Below, one piece after another: positions 16,906-24,940 of a stretch of DNA of 64,000 nt. Made by a program: the position numbers and the translations under genes. The notes under the pieces are model-generated. The model was not told the origin of the DNA and ran no database searches. It worked only from the letters and a program-made list of their open reading frames with translations. The first letter of the stretch is position 1; every line of letters begins with the position of its first letter. This DNA comes from Marinilabiliaceae bacterium UBA5488 (lineage in GTDB: Bacteria; Bacteroidota; Bacteroidia; Bacteroidales; Marinilabiliaceae), in assembly GCA_002427105.1 (NCBI GenBank), contig DIPM01000037.1, positions 39,232-103,231 on the forward strand, written 5' to 3'.

Positions 16906-17490
16906 TCAATTATTCCATTGAAGCGTTTCAACCAGATGAAAAATATCTTCGGTGATGTAGTCGATCACAGGTGCCAGTGAGTCGCGATTGGGTCGGGCAT
17001 CAAAATAGAGGGAGCCTCGCAGGAAATGTCTTAGGCTGTCGGTAGCCAGAAATTGAAGCGGTGATGCTGCATCTCCTTTTATCTCGAAGATTAAAGCGTA
17101 AATATTTTTGTCTTCATCAATATATAATTGTTCTTCAATGGCGTCGGCTTTGACAACGTGTTTATAGGCGAGTCGGATATTATCCTCAAGCAGGGTGTAG
17201 AGATCGTTATCTACCTCCTTGTAGCTAAGGTGAATCCGTGCTTTCAACCTTGGGTAGCTAAGGTTAATCCAATAGGGTTCAGCCTCAAAGGAAAGGTCGG
17301 TTTCAATTAGGCTGGCGTCTGAATACTCGAAGCTGTAAGGCATGGTGGAATCCAGACTCAGATAAGACTGTTCAGGGAGGTCTATCCTGAAGTATCCGTG
17401 CGGCTTAGGAACCGGCGGGTGACTACATCCCGGCGTCAGCAAAAAGGCAAGACCAAAGATAAAAGCAGGTATTTTTATATAGTTTTTCAT
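16906..17490 (-). CDS. gldD: Gliding motility lipoprotein GldD
   Basis: A 194-residue lipoprotein with a signal peptide ending in LLTPGC. Directly after the Cys is the GldD hallmark PPVPKPHGYFRIDLPEQSY. GldD is needed for gliding and is found with the T9SS in Bacteroidota; its biochemical role is unsettled. The ATG at 17490 is preferred over an in-frame GTG at 17499 that overlaps the gldE stop. It follows gldE by 5 bp, the normal gldE-gldD order. There is no acidic lipoprotein export signal after the Cys, so it should face the periplasm. Confidence 0.93.
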   Translation of the reverse strand: MKNYIKIPAFIFGLAFLLTPGCSHPPVPKPHGYFRIDLPEQSYLSLDSTMPYSFEYSDASLIETDLSFEAEPYWINLSYPRLKARIHLSYKEVDNDLYTLLEDNIRLAYKHVVKADAIEEQLYIDEDKNIYALIFEIKGDAASPLQFLATDSLRHFLRGSLYFDARPNRDSLAPVIDYITEDIFHLVETLQWNN

Positions 17491-17495
17491 CAAAA

Positions 17496-18812
17496 TCACT
17501 TTCGGGCAAATTTAATCTTTTTTATCCTGCGGCTGTCGGCGGCTAATATGGTAAACCTATAAGCCGAATGTTCAATCACTTCATGCTTTGAGGGAATAGC
17601 ACCTTTAAGCTCAAGGATCAGCCCGGCCAGGGTTTCCGGCTCATCTGTCAGCGAACTGAAGCTCTCTTCGGGCACTTCTGTAATACGGAAGAAATCCTTT
17701 AACAGCGTTTTGCCGTCAAACACGTAATTACCATCCGGCAGTTTGGAGAAAGTAATTTCCTCATCATCGAGTTCGTCGCTAATATCTCCCACTATCTCTT
17801 CCAAAACATCCTCAAGCGTTACTATTCCTGAAGTTCCTCCATACTCATCAACCACAACAGCCATGTGAATCTTTTGGGTTTTGAACTCCTGAAGGAGGTC
17901 GTTGATTCTTTTTGTTTCAGGTACGTAATAAGCCGGCCTGATAAGCGATTGCCACTCAAAGCTGTCGTCTTTGTCGATATGAGGAAGCAAGTCTTTTATA
18001 TATAATATTCCTTTGACATCATCGGGGCCATCCTCATACACGGGCATACGTGAGTATCCGCTTTCGACGATTTCCGAGACCACTTTGGAAAGTTCACTTT
18101 TTATGTCGATGTCAATCACGTCCACACGGGCCGTCATAATTTCAGCTGCATCAATATTGCCAAAGTTGACAATGCCTTTAAGAAGCTCTTTCCCTTCCGA
18201 CATTGAGTCGTCGTCGAGGTCGAGGGCATGTGAAATATCATCCAGAGAAAGGCCTTTGAGCTTCAAGGCCAGTCGCTTGTTTATCAGGTCGGTACTCTTG
18301 ATTGAAATCAGGACGAAAGGCAAGAGTACAATTCTGCACACCGAAAGAGGAATGGCCATAAAGGTTGCGGCTTTCTGTGCTTTACCGGCGGCATAAATCT
18401 TAGGCAGGATTTCTCCAAACAGCAGTAGCAAGAGTATGCTTATAAGGCCTGTAATAAATAAAATACCTAAGCAGGGAGTGCCTGCCACCATCAAACTTCT
18501 AACAATATATACAGCCAGAATGATAAAGCCGATGTAGGCAAATGTTCTTGAAATACTAATCGTATAATAAAGCTGCTCAGGTCTTTCGAGATGTTTGACT
18601 GTTGTTTTGCAACTTATGCCGTCTTGCTTTTTTATTTCAGCCAAATCTGATGACTTCATAGAGAAGTATGCAATTTCGGCAGCGGATAATAAGGTGGAAA
18701 AAACCAGCAGTAATACGGCAGAAATAATGGCAATAATCGACCCCGTGGTGAGTGGTAAAAATTCATTCACCGGTGCGAGAGATGTAATCAGAAGGTGCGT
18801 GTCTGTTTCCAA
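17496..18812 (-). CDS. gldE: Gliding motility-associated protein GldE (CNNM/CorC type)
   Basis: A 438-residue membrane protein with a DUF21/CNNM domain (about residues 20-190, four hydrophobic segments such as IIAIISAVLLLVFSTLLSAAEI), a CBS pair (about 205-335, with YSRMPVYEDGPDDVKGILYIKDLL and MAVVVDEYGGTSGIVTLEDVLEEIVGDI in two parts) and a CorC/HlyC C-terminal domain (about 350-430). GldE helps gliding and can partly replace GldD function in Flavobacterium; CNNM relatives move Mg2+ or other ions. The start is a TTG at 18812, 17 bp after ssb. The only nearby alternative is a GTG at the fifteenth codon. The gene overlaps none of its neighbours. Confidence 0.92.
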   Translation of the reverse strand: METDTHLLITSLAPVNEFLPLTTGSIIAIISAVLLLVFSTLLSAAEIAYFSMKSSDLAEIKKQDGISCKTTVKHLERPEQLYYTISISRTFAYIGFIILAVYIVRSLMVAGTPCLGILFITGLISILLLLLFGEILPKIYAAGKAQKAATFMAIPLSVCRIVLLPFVLISIKSTDLINKRLALKLKGLSLDDISHALDLDDDSMSEGKELLKGIVNFGNIDAAEIMTARVDVIDIDIKSELSKVVSEIVESGYSRMPVYEDGPDDVKGILYIKDLLPHIDKDDSFEWQSLIRPAYYVPETKRINDLLQEFKTQKIHMAVVVDEYGGTSGIVTLEDVLEEIVGDISDELDDEEITFSKLPDGNYVFDGKTLLKDFFRITEVPEESFSSLTDEPETLAGLILELKGAIPSKHEVIEHSAYRFTILAADSRRIKKIKFARK

Positions 18813-18829
18813 AAGTGCTCAGAATTTAG

Positions 18830-19333
18830 TTAAAATGGCAGATCATCCTCAAGTCCATCATCTCCGGATAGGAAATCCTCATTGGCAATATCTGCTTTGT
18901 CGCCGCCCGACGAAGATCCGGCGGTTTGACCGTATGGCGTTGCAGCTTGTGGTGGCCTGGCTTGCGACTGTGCTACCTGGATGCCGCTTGATTCATTGTC
19001 GGACTTACGTCCCAGCAGTTGAATTATGTCGGCCACTATCTCGGTAGTATATTTTTTCACACCATTAGCATCTTCGTATGAACGGGTTTTGATTTTCCCC
19101 TCGATATAGAGTTGGGAGCCTTTTTTTATGTAGTTTTCAGCCAGCTTGGCCAATCCGCGCCATGCCACAATATTGTGCCACTCAGTGCGCTCGGGTATCT
19201 GTTGCCCCTCGCGAGTGGTAAAACCACGCTCGGTAGTTGCCAGCGTAAAATTGGCTACAGCCTGGTCGTTATCAAAATAGCGTACTTCGGGGTCACGTCC
19301 AACGTTTCCTACTAAAATAGCTTTATTAATCAT
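18830..19333 (-). CDS. ssb: Single-stranded DNA-binding protein
   Basis: A 167-residue SSB. The OB fold occupies residues 1 to about 110 (MINKAILVGNVGRDPEVRY; TEWHNIVAWRGLAKLAENYI; KGSQLYIEGKIKTRSYED). A Gln/Ser/Gly-rich linker follows, and the acidic tail ends in DDLPF, the partner-docking tip. It binds single-stranded DNA in replication and repair. It is the first gene of the minus-strand operon ssb-gldE-gldD-PPTase-GGGP synthase. In many Bacteroidota mutY lies just upstream of ssb; here that place is empty. A possible -7 box (TAGATTTG on the minus strand) lies at 19406-19413, without a good -33 partner. Confidence 0.96.
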   Translation of the reverse strand: MINKAILVGNVGRDPEVRYFDNDQAVANFTLATTERGFTTREGQQIPERTEWHNIVAWRGLAKLAENYIKKGSQLYIEGKIKTRSYEDANGVKKYTTEIVADIIQLLGRKSDNESSGIQVAQSQARPPQAATPYGQTAGSSSGGDKADIANEDFLSGDDGLEDDLPF

Positions 19334-19722
19334 CTTGCGGTTTTTTTTGTGGGTTTTATAGCTTAAGTTATAAGGGAGCTAAATTACAAAACTTATACGG
19401 CTTATCAAATCTATTGACTTCAGTTTTTTGAAAGGCAGTGTAAATCAGGCACTAATTTTTTTAAAAGAAAGGACTAAGCTTAATTTTTCTTCAAAACCCG
19501 CCCCGGACTTTGCCCCAACTATTGGTGCCGGCAGCCCGACGGTAAGGGAGTGGTAAAAGCAGCGAAAAATTTAGTTTTTAGCGTGTTAAAATCAGCCTTT
19601 CGTAAAAAAATATCCAAAAATCCTGCTTTTCGTTTTTTTTTGAATACAAAAGAGTATATATTTGCAATCTGATTTTTGATGAATACATCTAATTAACTGA
19701 TAATTAATTAATTTAATAAGCA
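19334..19722. other. 389-bp gap between divergent ssb and HU genes
   Basis: No gene is visible: all six frames are cut by frequent stops. The left part carries a weak -7 box for ssb. A GC-rich island at about 19495-19555 stands out from very AT-rich flanks and contains short complementary runs (CCGG with CCGG, CCAA with TTGG), so a small structured RNA is possible. The right end holds the HU promoter. I looked for a mutY remnant on the minus strand and found none. Confidence 0.5.
19657..19664 (+). promoter_or_regulatory. -7 box of the HU gene
   Basis: TATATTTG is an exact TAnnTTTG box, followed by C as in several other boxes in this window. It lies 58 bp before the ATG. The nearest TTTG upstream (19639-19642) is only 14 bp away, shorter than the usual 19. 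Confidence 0.55.
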
Positions 19723-20007
19723 ATGACAAAGGCTGATATTGTAAACGAGATTTCTAAAAATACCGGAATTGAAAAGGTTACAGTGCAGAAGACTGTAGAA
19801 GCTTTCATGGAGAGCGTTAAGGGTAATCTGGTAAAAGGTAACAATGTATATCTCAGAGGTTTCGGTAGTTTTGTGATTAAACGCAGAGCAGAAAAGACTG
19901 CCAGAAATATTTCCAAAAACACCACAATAATCATTCCTGAGCACGTAATTCCATCTTTTAAGCCCTCAAAGAGCTTTGTAACAAAGGTGAAGAACAACGC
20001 GAAATAG
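19723..20007 (+). CDS. HU-family DNA-binding protein
   Basis: A 94-residue histone-like protein. The N-terminal helices (MTKADIVNEISKNTGI; VQKTVEAFMESVKGNL), the GNNVYLRGFGSFVIKRRAEKT segment and the C-terminal arm ending SFKPSKSFVTKVK match HU/IHF. It bends and compacts DNA as a dimer. Length fits the family (about 90-100). It begins a plus-strand series with the 29-residue basic protein (24 bp downstream) and ribonuclease E/G. The promoter box at 19657-19664 gives a leader of about 50 nt. Confidence 0.96.
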   Translation: MTKADIVNEISKNTGIEKVTVQKTVEAFMESVKGNLVKGNNVYLRGFGSFVIKRRAEKTARNISKNTTIIIPEHVIPSFKPSKSFVTKVKNNAK

Positions 20008-20031
20008 TAATTAACATTTAAATATTATACT

Positions 20032-20121
20032 ATGCCAAGTGGTAAGAAGAGGAAGAGGCATAAGATGTCCACTCATAAGAGGAAAAAAAGATTAAGGAAG
20101 AATAGACATAAGAAGAAATAG
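20032..20121 (+). CDS. Tiny basic protein, AURKAIP1/COX24 (DUF1713) type, probable ribosomal protein
   Basis: A 29-residue open frame (ATG 20032, stop TAG 20119-20121). It starts MPSGKKRKRHKM and ends RKNRHKKK; about 60 percent of residues are Lys, Arg or His. The pattern RKRHKM...HKRKKRLRKNR matches the AURKAIP1/COX24 C-terminal domain found in mitochondrial ribosomal protein mS38 and in the small bacterial protein bS22 of actinobacteria. Such proteins insert into ribosomal RNA of the small subunit. The gene is too short for most gene finders. Its place between HU and ribonuclease E/G, with a strong terminator 24 bp after its stop, supports a real co-transcribed gene. Assignment to a specific ribosomal protein is inference from sequence pattern. 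Confidence 0.85.
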   Translation: MPSGKKRKRHKMSTHKRKKRLRKNRHKKK

Positions 20122-20145
20122 TTTGTCTGTTCTGGAAAATTATTG

Positions 20146-20182
20146 AAAAGAACAAACAGAAAAGTGATCTGTTTGTTCTTTT
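20146..20182 (+). terminator. Terminator after the tiny basic protein
   Basis: AAAAGAACAAACAG pairs perfectly with CTGTTTGTTCTTTT (14 bp) around a 9-nt loop, followed by GTTTATT. It lies 46 bp upstream of the ribonuclease E/G start, so it may end the HU transcript or attenuate read-through. Confidence 0.75.
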
Positions 20183-20227
20183 GTTTATTACGTTCTTTGA
20201 AATTAGAATTAAACTAAATTTAGTATA

Positions 20228-21778
20228 GTGAGTGCAGAACTATTTGTAGATGTCACTCCTAAAGAACTTACTATAGCATTGCTCGAAAACAAACGTTTAG
20301 CCGAGCTGAGAAAAGAGCTTAGTGATGTTCAATTTGCAGTTGGCGATATATTCCTGGGAAAAGTTAAGAAAATTATGCCCGGATTAAATGCTGCTTTTGT
20401 TGATGTAGGTTATGAAAAGGATGCTTTTTTGCATTATTTAGATCTTGGACCCCAGGTTCGTAGCCTTCAGAAATATGTCAGCATGGCCAAAGCAAAAAAA
20501 GGTGTGATTGCTTTGCATAAACTAAAACCGGAAAGTGATATCAATAAGAATGGGACAATCTCTGATGTATTAGTATCAGGACAAGAAGTGCTGGTGCAAG
20601 TTGCCAAAGAGCCTATTTCGACCAAAGGGCCCCGATTAACTTCTGAAATTTCTATTGCAGGCAGGAATCTGATACTGATTCCTTTCTCAGACAGGGTTTC
20701 GGTTAGTCAAAAGATTGAACAGGCTGAGGAGCGCAACCGCTTGAAGCGATTGTTGCTAAGTATTAAGCCGAAGAATTACGGAGTAATTATAAGGACAGTT
20801 GCTGAAGGTAAACGCGTAGCCGAACTGGATAAGGAGTTGCGTACTCTGGTTAAACGTTGGGAAGAGTCAGCGCTGCGAATTAAAGATACACGTGCCCCGG
20901 GATTGGTCATGGGAGAAATTGGAAGGACAACGGCATTTTTAAGAGACATTTTTAACCCTTCATTTCATTCAATTTATGTGAATGATGAAAATACCTATAA
21001 AGAAATGAAGGATTATGTGGAGCTTATTGCTCCGGGTCGTGAAAAGATTGTCAAATTTCATGAAGGCTCTGTGCCCTTGTTTGATAAGTTTGGAATTGAG
21101 AAGCAAATAAAGGCTTCTTTAGGTAAAACCGTATCCTTCAAAAGCGGTGCTTACCTGATTATTGAACATACTGAAGCTCTTCATGTTATTGACGTCAACA
21201 GTGGTAATCGCTCCAAATCGTCATCAAGTCAGGAAAACAATGCAATGGACGTTAACCTGGCTGCATGTGATGAAATAGCCCGGCAGCTGAGGCTGCGTGA
21301 TATGGGAGGGATTATTGTAGTTGACTTTATTGATATGCAGGATCAGGAACATCGCCAAAGAGTGTTCGACAGAATGAAAGATGCGATGGACTCCGACAGA
21401 ACCAAACATAATATTTTGCCCTTGAGCAAATTTGGTTTGATGCAAATTACGCGTCAGAGGGTACGACCCGAAATGCATATCGATACCGCCGAAACCTGTC
21501 CCTCTTGCTTAGGTACCGGTACTATATCACCTTCAGTATTGTTTTCAGATAAAATTGAACAAGCTCTCCGGTTTGTTGCGCAAAAGCAAAAAATTAAGAA
21601 ATTGACCCTGTGGGTGCATCCTTTCCTTTATGCCTATATAAAACGCGGATTTCCTTCGCTCGCGATGAGATGGAGATGGAATCACGGTTTTGGGCTTAAG
21701 ATTGTATCCTCCGATTCTTTAGCATTTTTAGAGTTCAAGATCACTGATCATAAAAACAAAAAAATCGACCTCTCCTGA
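20228..21778 (+). CDS. Ribonuclease E/G family protein
   Basis: A 516-residue endoribonuclease of the RNase E/G family, which cuts single-stranded RNA in rRNA maturation and mRNA decay. It opens with the family N-terminus (SAELFVDVTPKELTIALLE). An S1 domain follows (about residues 36-130, with GDIFLGKVKKIMPGLNAAFVDVG), then the RNase H-like and 5'-sensor region. The catalytic Asp pair appears in HVIDVNSGN and GGIIVVDFIDM. The zinc-link CPSCLGTG is near residue 425. Length is that of RNase G, without the long RNase E scaffold. The start is GTG at 20228; no ATG is available near the conserved N-terminus. The stop codon lies inside the terminator hairpin. Confidence 0.94.
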   Translation: MSAELFVDVTPKELTIALLENKRLAELRKELSDVQFAVGDIFLGKVKKIMPGLNAAFVDVGYEKDAFLHYLDLGPQVRSLQKYVSMAKAKKGVIALHKLKPESDINKNGTISDVLVSGQEVLVQVAKEPISTKGPRLTSEISIAGRNLILIPFSDRVSVSQKIEQAEERNRLKRLLLSIKPKNYGVIIRTVAEGKRVAELDKELRTLVKRWEESALRIKDTRAPGLVMGEIGRTTAFLRDIFNPSFHSIYVNDENTYKEMKDYVELIAPGREKIVKFHEGSVPLFDKFGIEKQIKASLGKTVSFKSGAYLIIEHTEALHVIDVNSGNRSKSSSSQENNAMDVNLAACDEIARQLRLRDMGGIIVVDFIDMQDQEHRQRVFDRMKDAMDSDRTKHNILPLSKFGLMQITRQRVRPEMHIDTAETCPSCLGTGTISPSVLFSDKIEQALRFVAQKQKIKKLTLWVHPFLYAYIKRGFPSLAMRWRWNHGFGLKIVSSDSLAFLEFKITDHKNKKIDLS

Positions 21779-21791
21779 GGTCGATTTTTTT
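21758..21791 (+). terminator. Terminator overlapping the ribonuclease E/G stop codon
   Basis: AAAAAAATCGACCTC pairs perfectly with GAGGTCGATTTTTTT (15 bp) around TCCT, ending in a T-run. The TGA stop (21776-21778) is in the loop and right arm. Confidence 0.9.
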
Positions 21792-21836
21792 TTGTCCTTT
21801 TTCTGAAGCTTGTCTGCACGGCATTTGTGCGCTCTG

Positions 21837-23417
21837 CTATTGTTTTTCAGTAGTAATAGTTTTAAACAGAGACACTCTTGGAGCCTTTAGTATGGAGGTA
21901 TGAACTATGCCCATCTCCTTTAAGATGAGAGGAGTTATATAATGGTGCTCAAGTGGTTCGAACCAGGCGCCGGGGACGACCTGCCAGCCGCGTATTATAA
22001 GCGGCACAGGAACATTGCCGCTGTTAGCTGTCTGGCGCGTACCGGCCTTGCTTGCAGCTGATTGCCATCCCGATTGTAAGCTGAGTAATATGTCTCCGCT
22101 ACGGGTAGGGTACAGGTTTTTGGCAAGCAGAGTCTCCGTCTCAGGCTGAAAAATTAGGTCGTGGGTAGGTATGGCTCGCTCTATACCTGCCACTTCCAGC
22201 AGGAAGCTGGCTGCATGTTCCTGCATTTCTTTAAGGGAAAATCCTTTTTCTTTAATAAGTTGATGATTGAGATAGACGCTGTTGTCGTGCATCCCCAGTA
22301 CCCATTTCCCTTGCCCGTGAGTAGCCATTATATAGAGGTTAAGCAAGGCAGCTGTTTTATTGTATTCAACAACACCGGTGGTAAGTCCCTTCTTGCCTGC
22401 CGATGAGAGGTCAAGAGAGCTTTCGGCTGCTGAGGTAAAAATAACCAGGTAATTGTCTCTCCCGATTTCGCTGTCAATAAAGTTGATAAGTGAAGAAATA
22501 TCTCTGTCGAGGCGTATCAGCATATCTTCCTTTTCTACAGCTAAAATAGAACCGTTGGATACAAATGGACGTGCCGTAAATCCAAGGGTCAATACGTCGG
22601 GAGCATTATCTTTTCCAAAATCGCTGCTTGCAAGCAGCGATACTGCTAAATCTCTAATCAGGGTATTGGCGTAAGGAGAACGCGAGAAGCGCTCAAATGC
22701 TTTGCCCTCGCCGCTTTTCATATTATACAGAAAGCTGCGAAACTCTTTATCCCGGCCTGGGGCTAAATATTGGAACTCGCTATATGAGCTAATATCATTT
22801 ATGGGCCCCCATTGTCGCCCGAGAAGGTCGCTGCGCTGCAAATTGTCGTTAAAGCGCGTAAGCCATTCAGGCTCCTGCATATTTACCATATCATAGAAAA
22901 TACCGCTTTCGATATTAAACTGAAAGAGATTGTCGGGACTATAGCCCAGGGTATGCCATAGCCACGAAGAATTCATGCCTATGGCGGCAGACTTTGCCGC
23001 GGGACCGTAGAAGGACTTAAGGTAGTCAGAGATTGAACGAGCCTGATTGTAGTTTAATGTCAGCTCTAGCCCCTCAGGCTGGTTTGTGGCCGCCTCTACA
23101 TATTTATTAAGCTTTTTGTCAAACCATTGTTCTCCAATTAGCCCATGCACCGAAGGCGTAGTTCCGGTGTAGAATGAGGTCAGTCGGGTACCCGGATAAG
23201 CTGATAAATCGGAGGAATAGGCAGCCATAAAGCGCATGCCTTGTCCTGAAAGGCGATTAATGCCCTCTCTGGAGAGCTTTGATTGTATGTGTTGCAACTG
23301 CTCGTGGTTCAACTCATCGACCACGATATAAAGGATAAGCTTTGGAGCAGGAAGTTCAGCCTGTGTTTGGGCAACTACCGGGAGCAAAAATATCAAAACT
23401 GTCAGGAGTCGCAACAT
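21837..23417 (-). CDS. Alkaline phosphatase-superfamily protein with degraded active site
   Basis: A 526-residue exported protein (signal peptide about 1-20, VVAQTQA). The fold is that of PafA-type alkaline phosphatases: N-terminal LILYIVVDELNHEQ with Asp34, SFYTGTTPSVHGL (81-93) and a C-terminal PLIIRGWQVVPG segment. Most catalytic residues are changed. The position two residues before Pro75, where the nucleophile Thr should be, is Ala73. The DxxxH metal site of active relatives is PFVSN (284-288). The Asp-His pair of TADHG is Ala330-Ala331. The last ligand His (HVPL context) is Pro in VPVPLII. It is therefore probably not a phosphatase. It follows the aminotransferase by 32 bp and is likely in the same operon. 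Confidence 0.88.
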   Translation of the reverse strand: MLRLLTVLIFLLPVVAQTQAELPAPKLILYIVVDELNHEQLQHIQSKLSREGINRLSGQGMRFMAAYSSDLSAYPGTRLTSFYTGTTPSVHGLIGEQWFDKKLNKYVEAATNQPEGLELTLNYNQARSISDYLKSFYGPAAKSAAIGMNSSWLWHTLGYSPDNLFQFNIESGIFYDMVNMQEPEWLTRFNDNLQRSDLLGRQWGPINDISSYSEFQYLAPGRDKEFRSFLYNMKSGEGKAFERFSRSPYANTLIRDLAVSLLASSDFGKDNAPDVLTLGFTARPFVSNGSILAVEKEDMLIRLDRDISSLINFIDSEIGRDNYLVIFTSAAESSLDLSSAGKKGLTTGVVEYNKTAALLNLYIMATHGQGKWVLGMHDNSVYLNHQLIKEKGFSLKEMQEHAASFLLEVAGIERAIPTHDLIFQPETETLLAKNLYPTRSGDILLSLQSGWQSAASKAGTRQTANSGNVPVPLIIRGWQVVPGAWFEPLEHHYITPLILKEMGIVHTSILKAPRVSLFKTITTEKQ

Positions 23418-23449
23418 GCAATTATTGTATTAGGTTTTCCCGCTATCGC

Positions 23450-24646
23450 CTACACCCTTCCCGGGTAGGCCTGAAGAGCCTTTTCAAGAATCTCTATGGC
23501 AATTGTCAAATCCTCTATATTCAAAACGTAGGCAATACGTACTTCCTGCTTCCCTTTTCCGGGCGTGATGTAGAAGCCGCTTGCAGGTGCCATCATTACA
23601 GTTTGCTTGTTATAGCTGAAATCGTTCAGTATCCATTGACAAAACTTATCGGCATCATCTACGGGTAGCTTTGCCACAGTGTAAAAGGCTCCTCTGGGCA
23701 TCGGAGTGAATACGCCCGGGATCTGATTAAGCCTTTTTACCAGAAAATCCCGACGCTTGTTGTATTCTATATTAACCTCCTTGAAATACTCGCCGGGAGT
23801 GTCCAAAGATGCTTCGGCAGCTATTTGTCCCAAGGCAGGGGGGCAAAGACGTGCCTGGGCAAATTTTAGGACGGTTTCAATAATTTTAGGGTTGCGCGTC
23901 AAAAGCATACCTACGCGTAAACCGCATTCGCTATATCTTTTGGATACGGAATCGACCATTATAGCGTGGTCTTCGATGCCTTCCAGTTCCATTATGGATA
24001 TATGCTGGGCTCCGTCATAACAAAACTCGCTATATACCTCGTCAGAAATAAGATAAAGATTGCGTCTAACAACAATGTCCTTAAGCTGTTCAAGCTCTTC
24101 GCGGCTATAAAGATAGCCTGTGGGATTATTGGGGTTGCAGATGAAAATGGCGCGCGTACGGTCTGTTATTAGCTTTTCAATCTCCGAAAATGAGGGTAAA
24201 GCAAAGCCGTTTTCTATATCAGAGGGTAAGGGGACGACCTGTACGCCTGTTGATGATGCAAAGCCATAATAGTTTGCATAAAAAGGCTCGGGAACGATAA
24301 CCTCGTCATCGGGGTCGAGGCAGCTCAAAAAGGCAAGGCTGATGGCTTCCGAACCACCGGTGGTTACCATAAGCTGGTTGATATTGATATTAATGCCTCT
24401 GCCTTTATAATATGTGACAAGACGTGATCTGTAAGACTCCAAACCCGCTGAATGGCCATATCCAATAACGCTAAGGTCGAGTTTGTGCATCGCCTCAATA
24501 GCCACCGCGGGAGTTTTTATATCGGGTTGACCTATGTTCAGATGGAATACTTTTATTCCGTTATTTTTAGCCTTTTCGGCAAAAGGAACTAATCTCCGGA
24601 TGGGAGATGCCGGCATTATAGTGCCGCGTTTTGATATGCTTGGCAT
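23450..24646 (-). CDS. Pyridoxal-phosphate aminotransferase, class I (AspC-like)
   Basis: A 398-residue fold-type I aminotransferase. It begins MPSISKRGTIMPASPIRRL, the usual start in Bacteroidota, and continues with VFHLNIGQPDIKTP. Cofactor residues are visible: the VTTGGSEAIS loop, ICNPNNPTGYLYS, ISDEVYSEF and the Schiff-base Lys in DSVSKRYSECGLRVG, then the substrate-carboxylate Arg in QEVRIAYV. Aspartate or another amino acid is the likely donor; specificity cannot be read directly. The ATG at 24646 is chosen because an earlier in-frame start at 24730 falls on a putative promoter box and adds 28 atypical residues. Confidence 0.92.
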   Translation of the reverse strand: MPSISKRGTIMPASPIRRLVPFAEKAKNNGIKVFHLNIGQPDIKTPAVAIEAMHKLDLSVIGYGHSAGLESYRSRLVTYYKGRGINININQLMVTTGGSEAISLAFLSCLDPDDEVIVPEPFYANYYGFASSTGVQVVPLPSDIENGFALPSFSEIEKLITDRTRAIFICNPNNPTGYLYSREELEQLKDIVVRRNLYLISDEVYSEFCYDGAQHISIMELEGIEDHAIMVDSVSKRYSECGLRVGMLLTRNPKIIETVLKFAQARLCPPALGQIAAEASLDTPGEYFKEVNIEYNKRRDFLVKRLNQIPGVFTPMPRGAFYTVAKLPVDDADKFCQWILNDFSYNKQTVMMAPASGFYITPGKGKQEVRIAYVLNIEDLTIAIEILEKALQAYPGRV

Positions 24647-24729
24647 GAGACCTGTATTTCTGTTTGCTGGTTTATCTTGATGTAAATGAGTTCTTTTATA
24701 ACTGCGCTTAGCTATTTTGACAGCAAGCA

Positions 24730-24737
24730 CAAAACTA
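24730..24737 (-). promoter_or_regulatory. Putative -7 box of the aminotransferase operon
   Basis: The minus strand reads TAGTTTTG, an exact TAnnTTTG box, 83 bp before the ATG at 24646. No -33 TTTG at the usual spacing. Confidence 0.35.
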
Positions 24738-24805
24738 AATATTTTTTGCTGATTTACAGAGGGCTAAATATCCGTAAAATTATCCAATTGTAGAAGTAAT
24801 TGTGA

Positions 24806-24821
24806 CTTAACCTGCTCTATT
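24806..24821. repeat. 16-bp element shared with the hairpin downstream of valS
   Basis: CTTAACCTGCTCTATT here is identical to the reverse complement of part of the right arm of the hairpin at 27715-27760. The left arm of that hairpin differs only by one C-to-T change. valS is thus flanked by copies of the element. Confidence 0.6.
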
Positions 24822-24932
24822 GAATTATTTGCCGCATCTTTCGCTTATGCGGCAGTGCGTGTAATTCTTGTGTTTTTACCTGTATCTTTTTCATAGATAG
24901 CAGGCAGGTGGATAAACTTCCCTAATTTTTTC

Positions 24933-24940
24933 TATTTTTG
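24933..24940 (+). promoter_or_regulatory. -7 box of valS
   Basis: TATTTTTG is an exact TAnnTTTG box followed by C, 59 bp upstream of the valS ATG. No convincing -33 TTTG was found. Confidence 0.45.

Noticed and set aside
19495..19555. Remnant of mutY
   Set aside because: Translation of the minus strand gives frequent stops and no MutY motif (no HhH or Cys-cluster segment).
24822..24870. tRNA or T-box leader upstream of valS
   Set aside because: Only a simple 8-bp hairpin is present; no cloverleaf, no TTCGA-type T arm, no T-box sequence.
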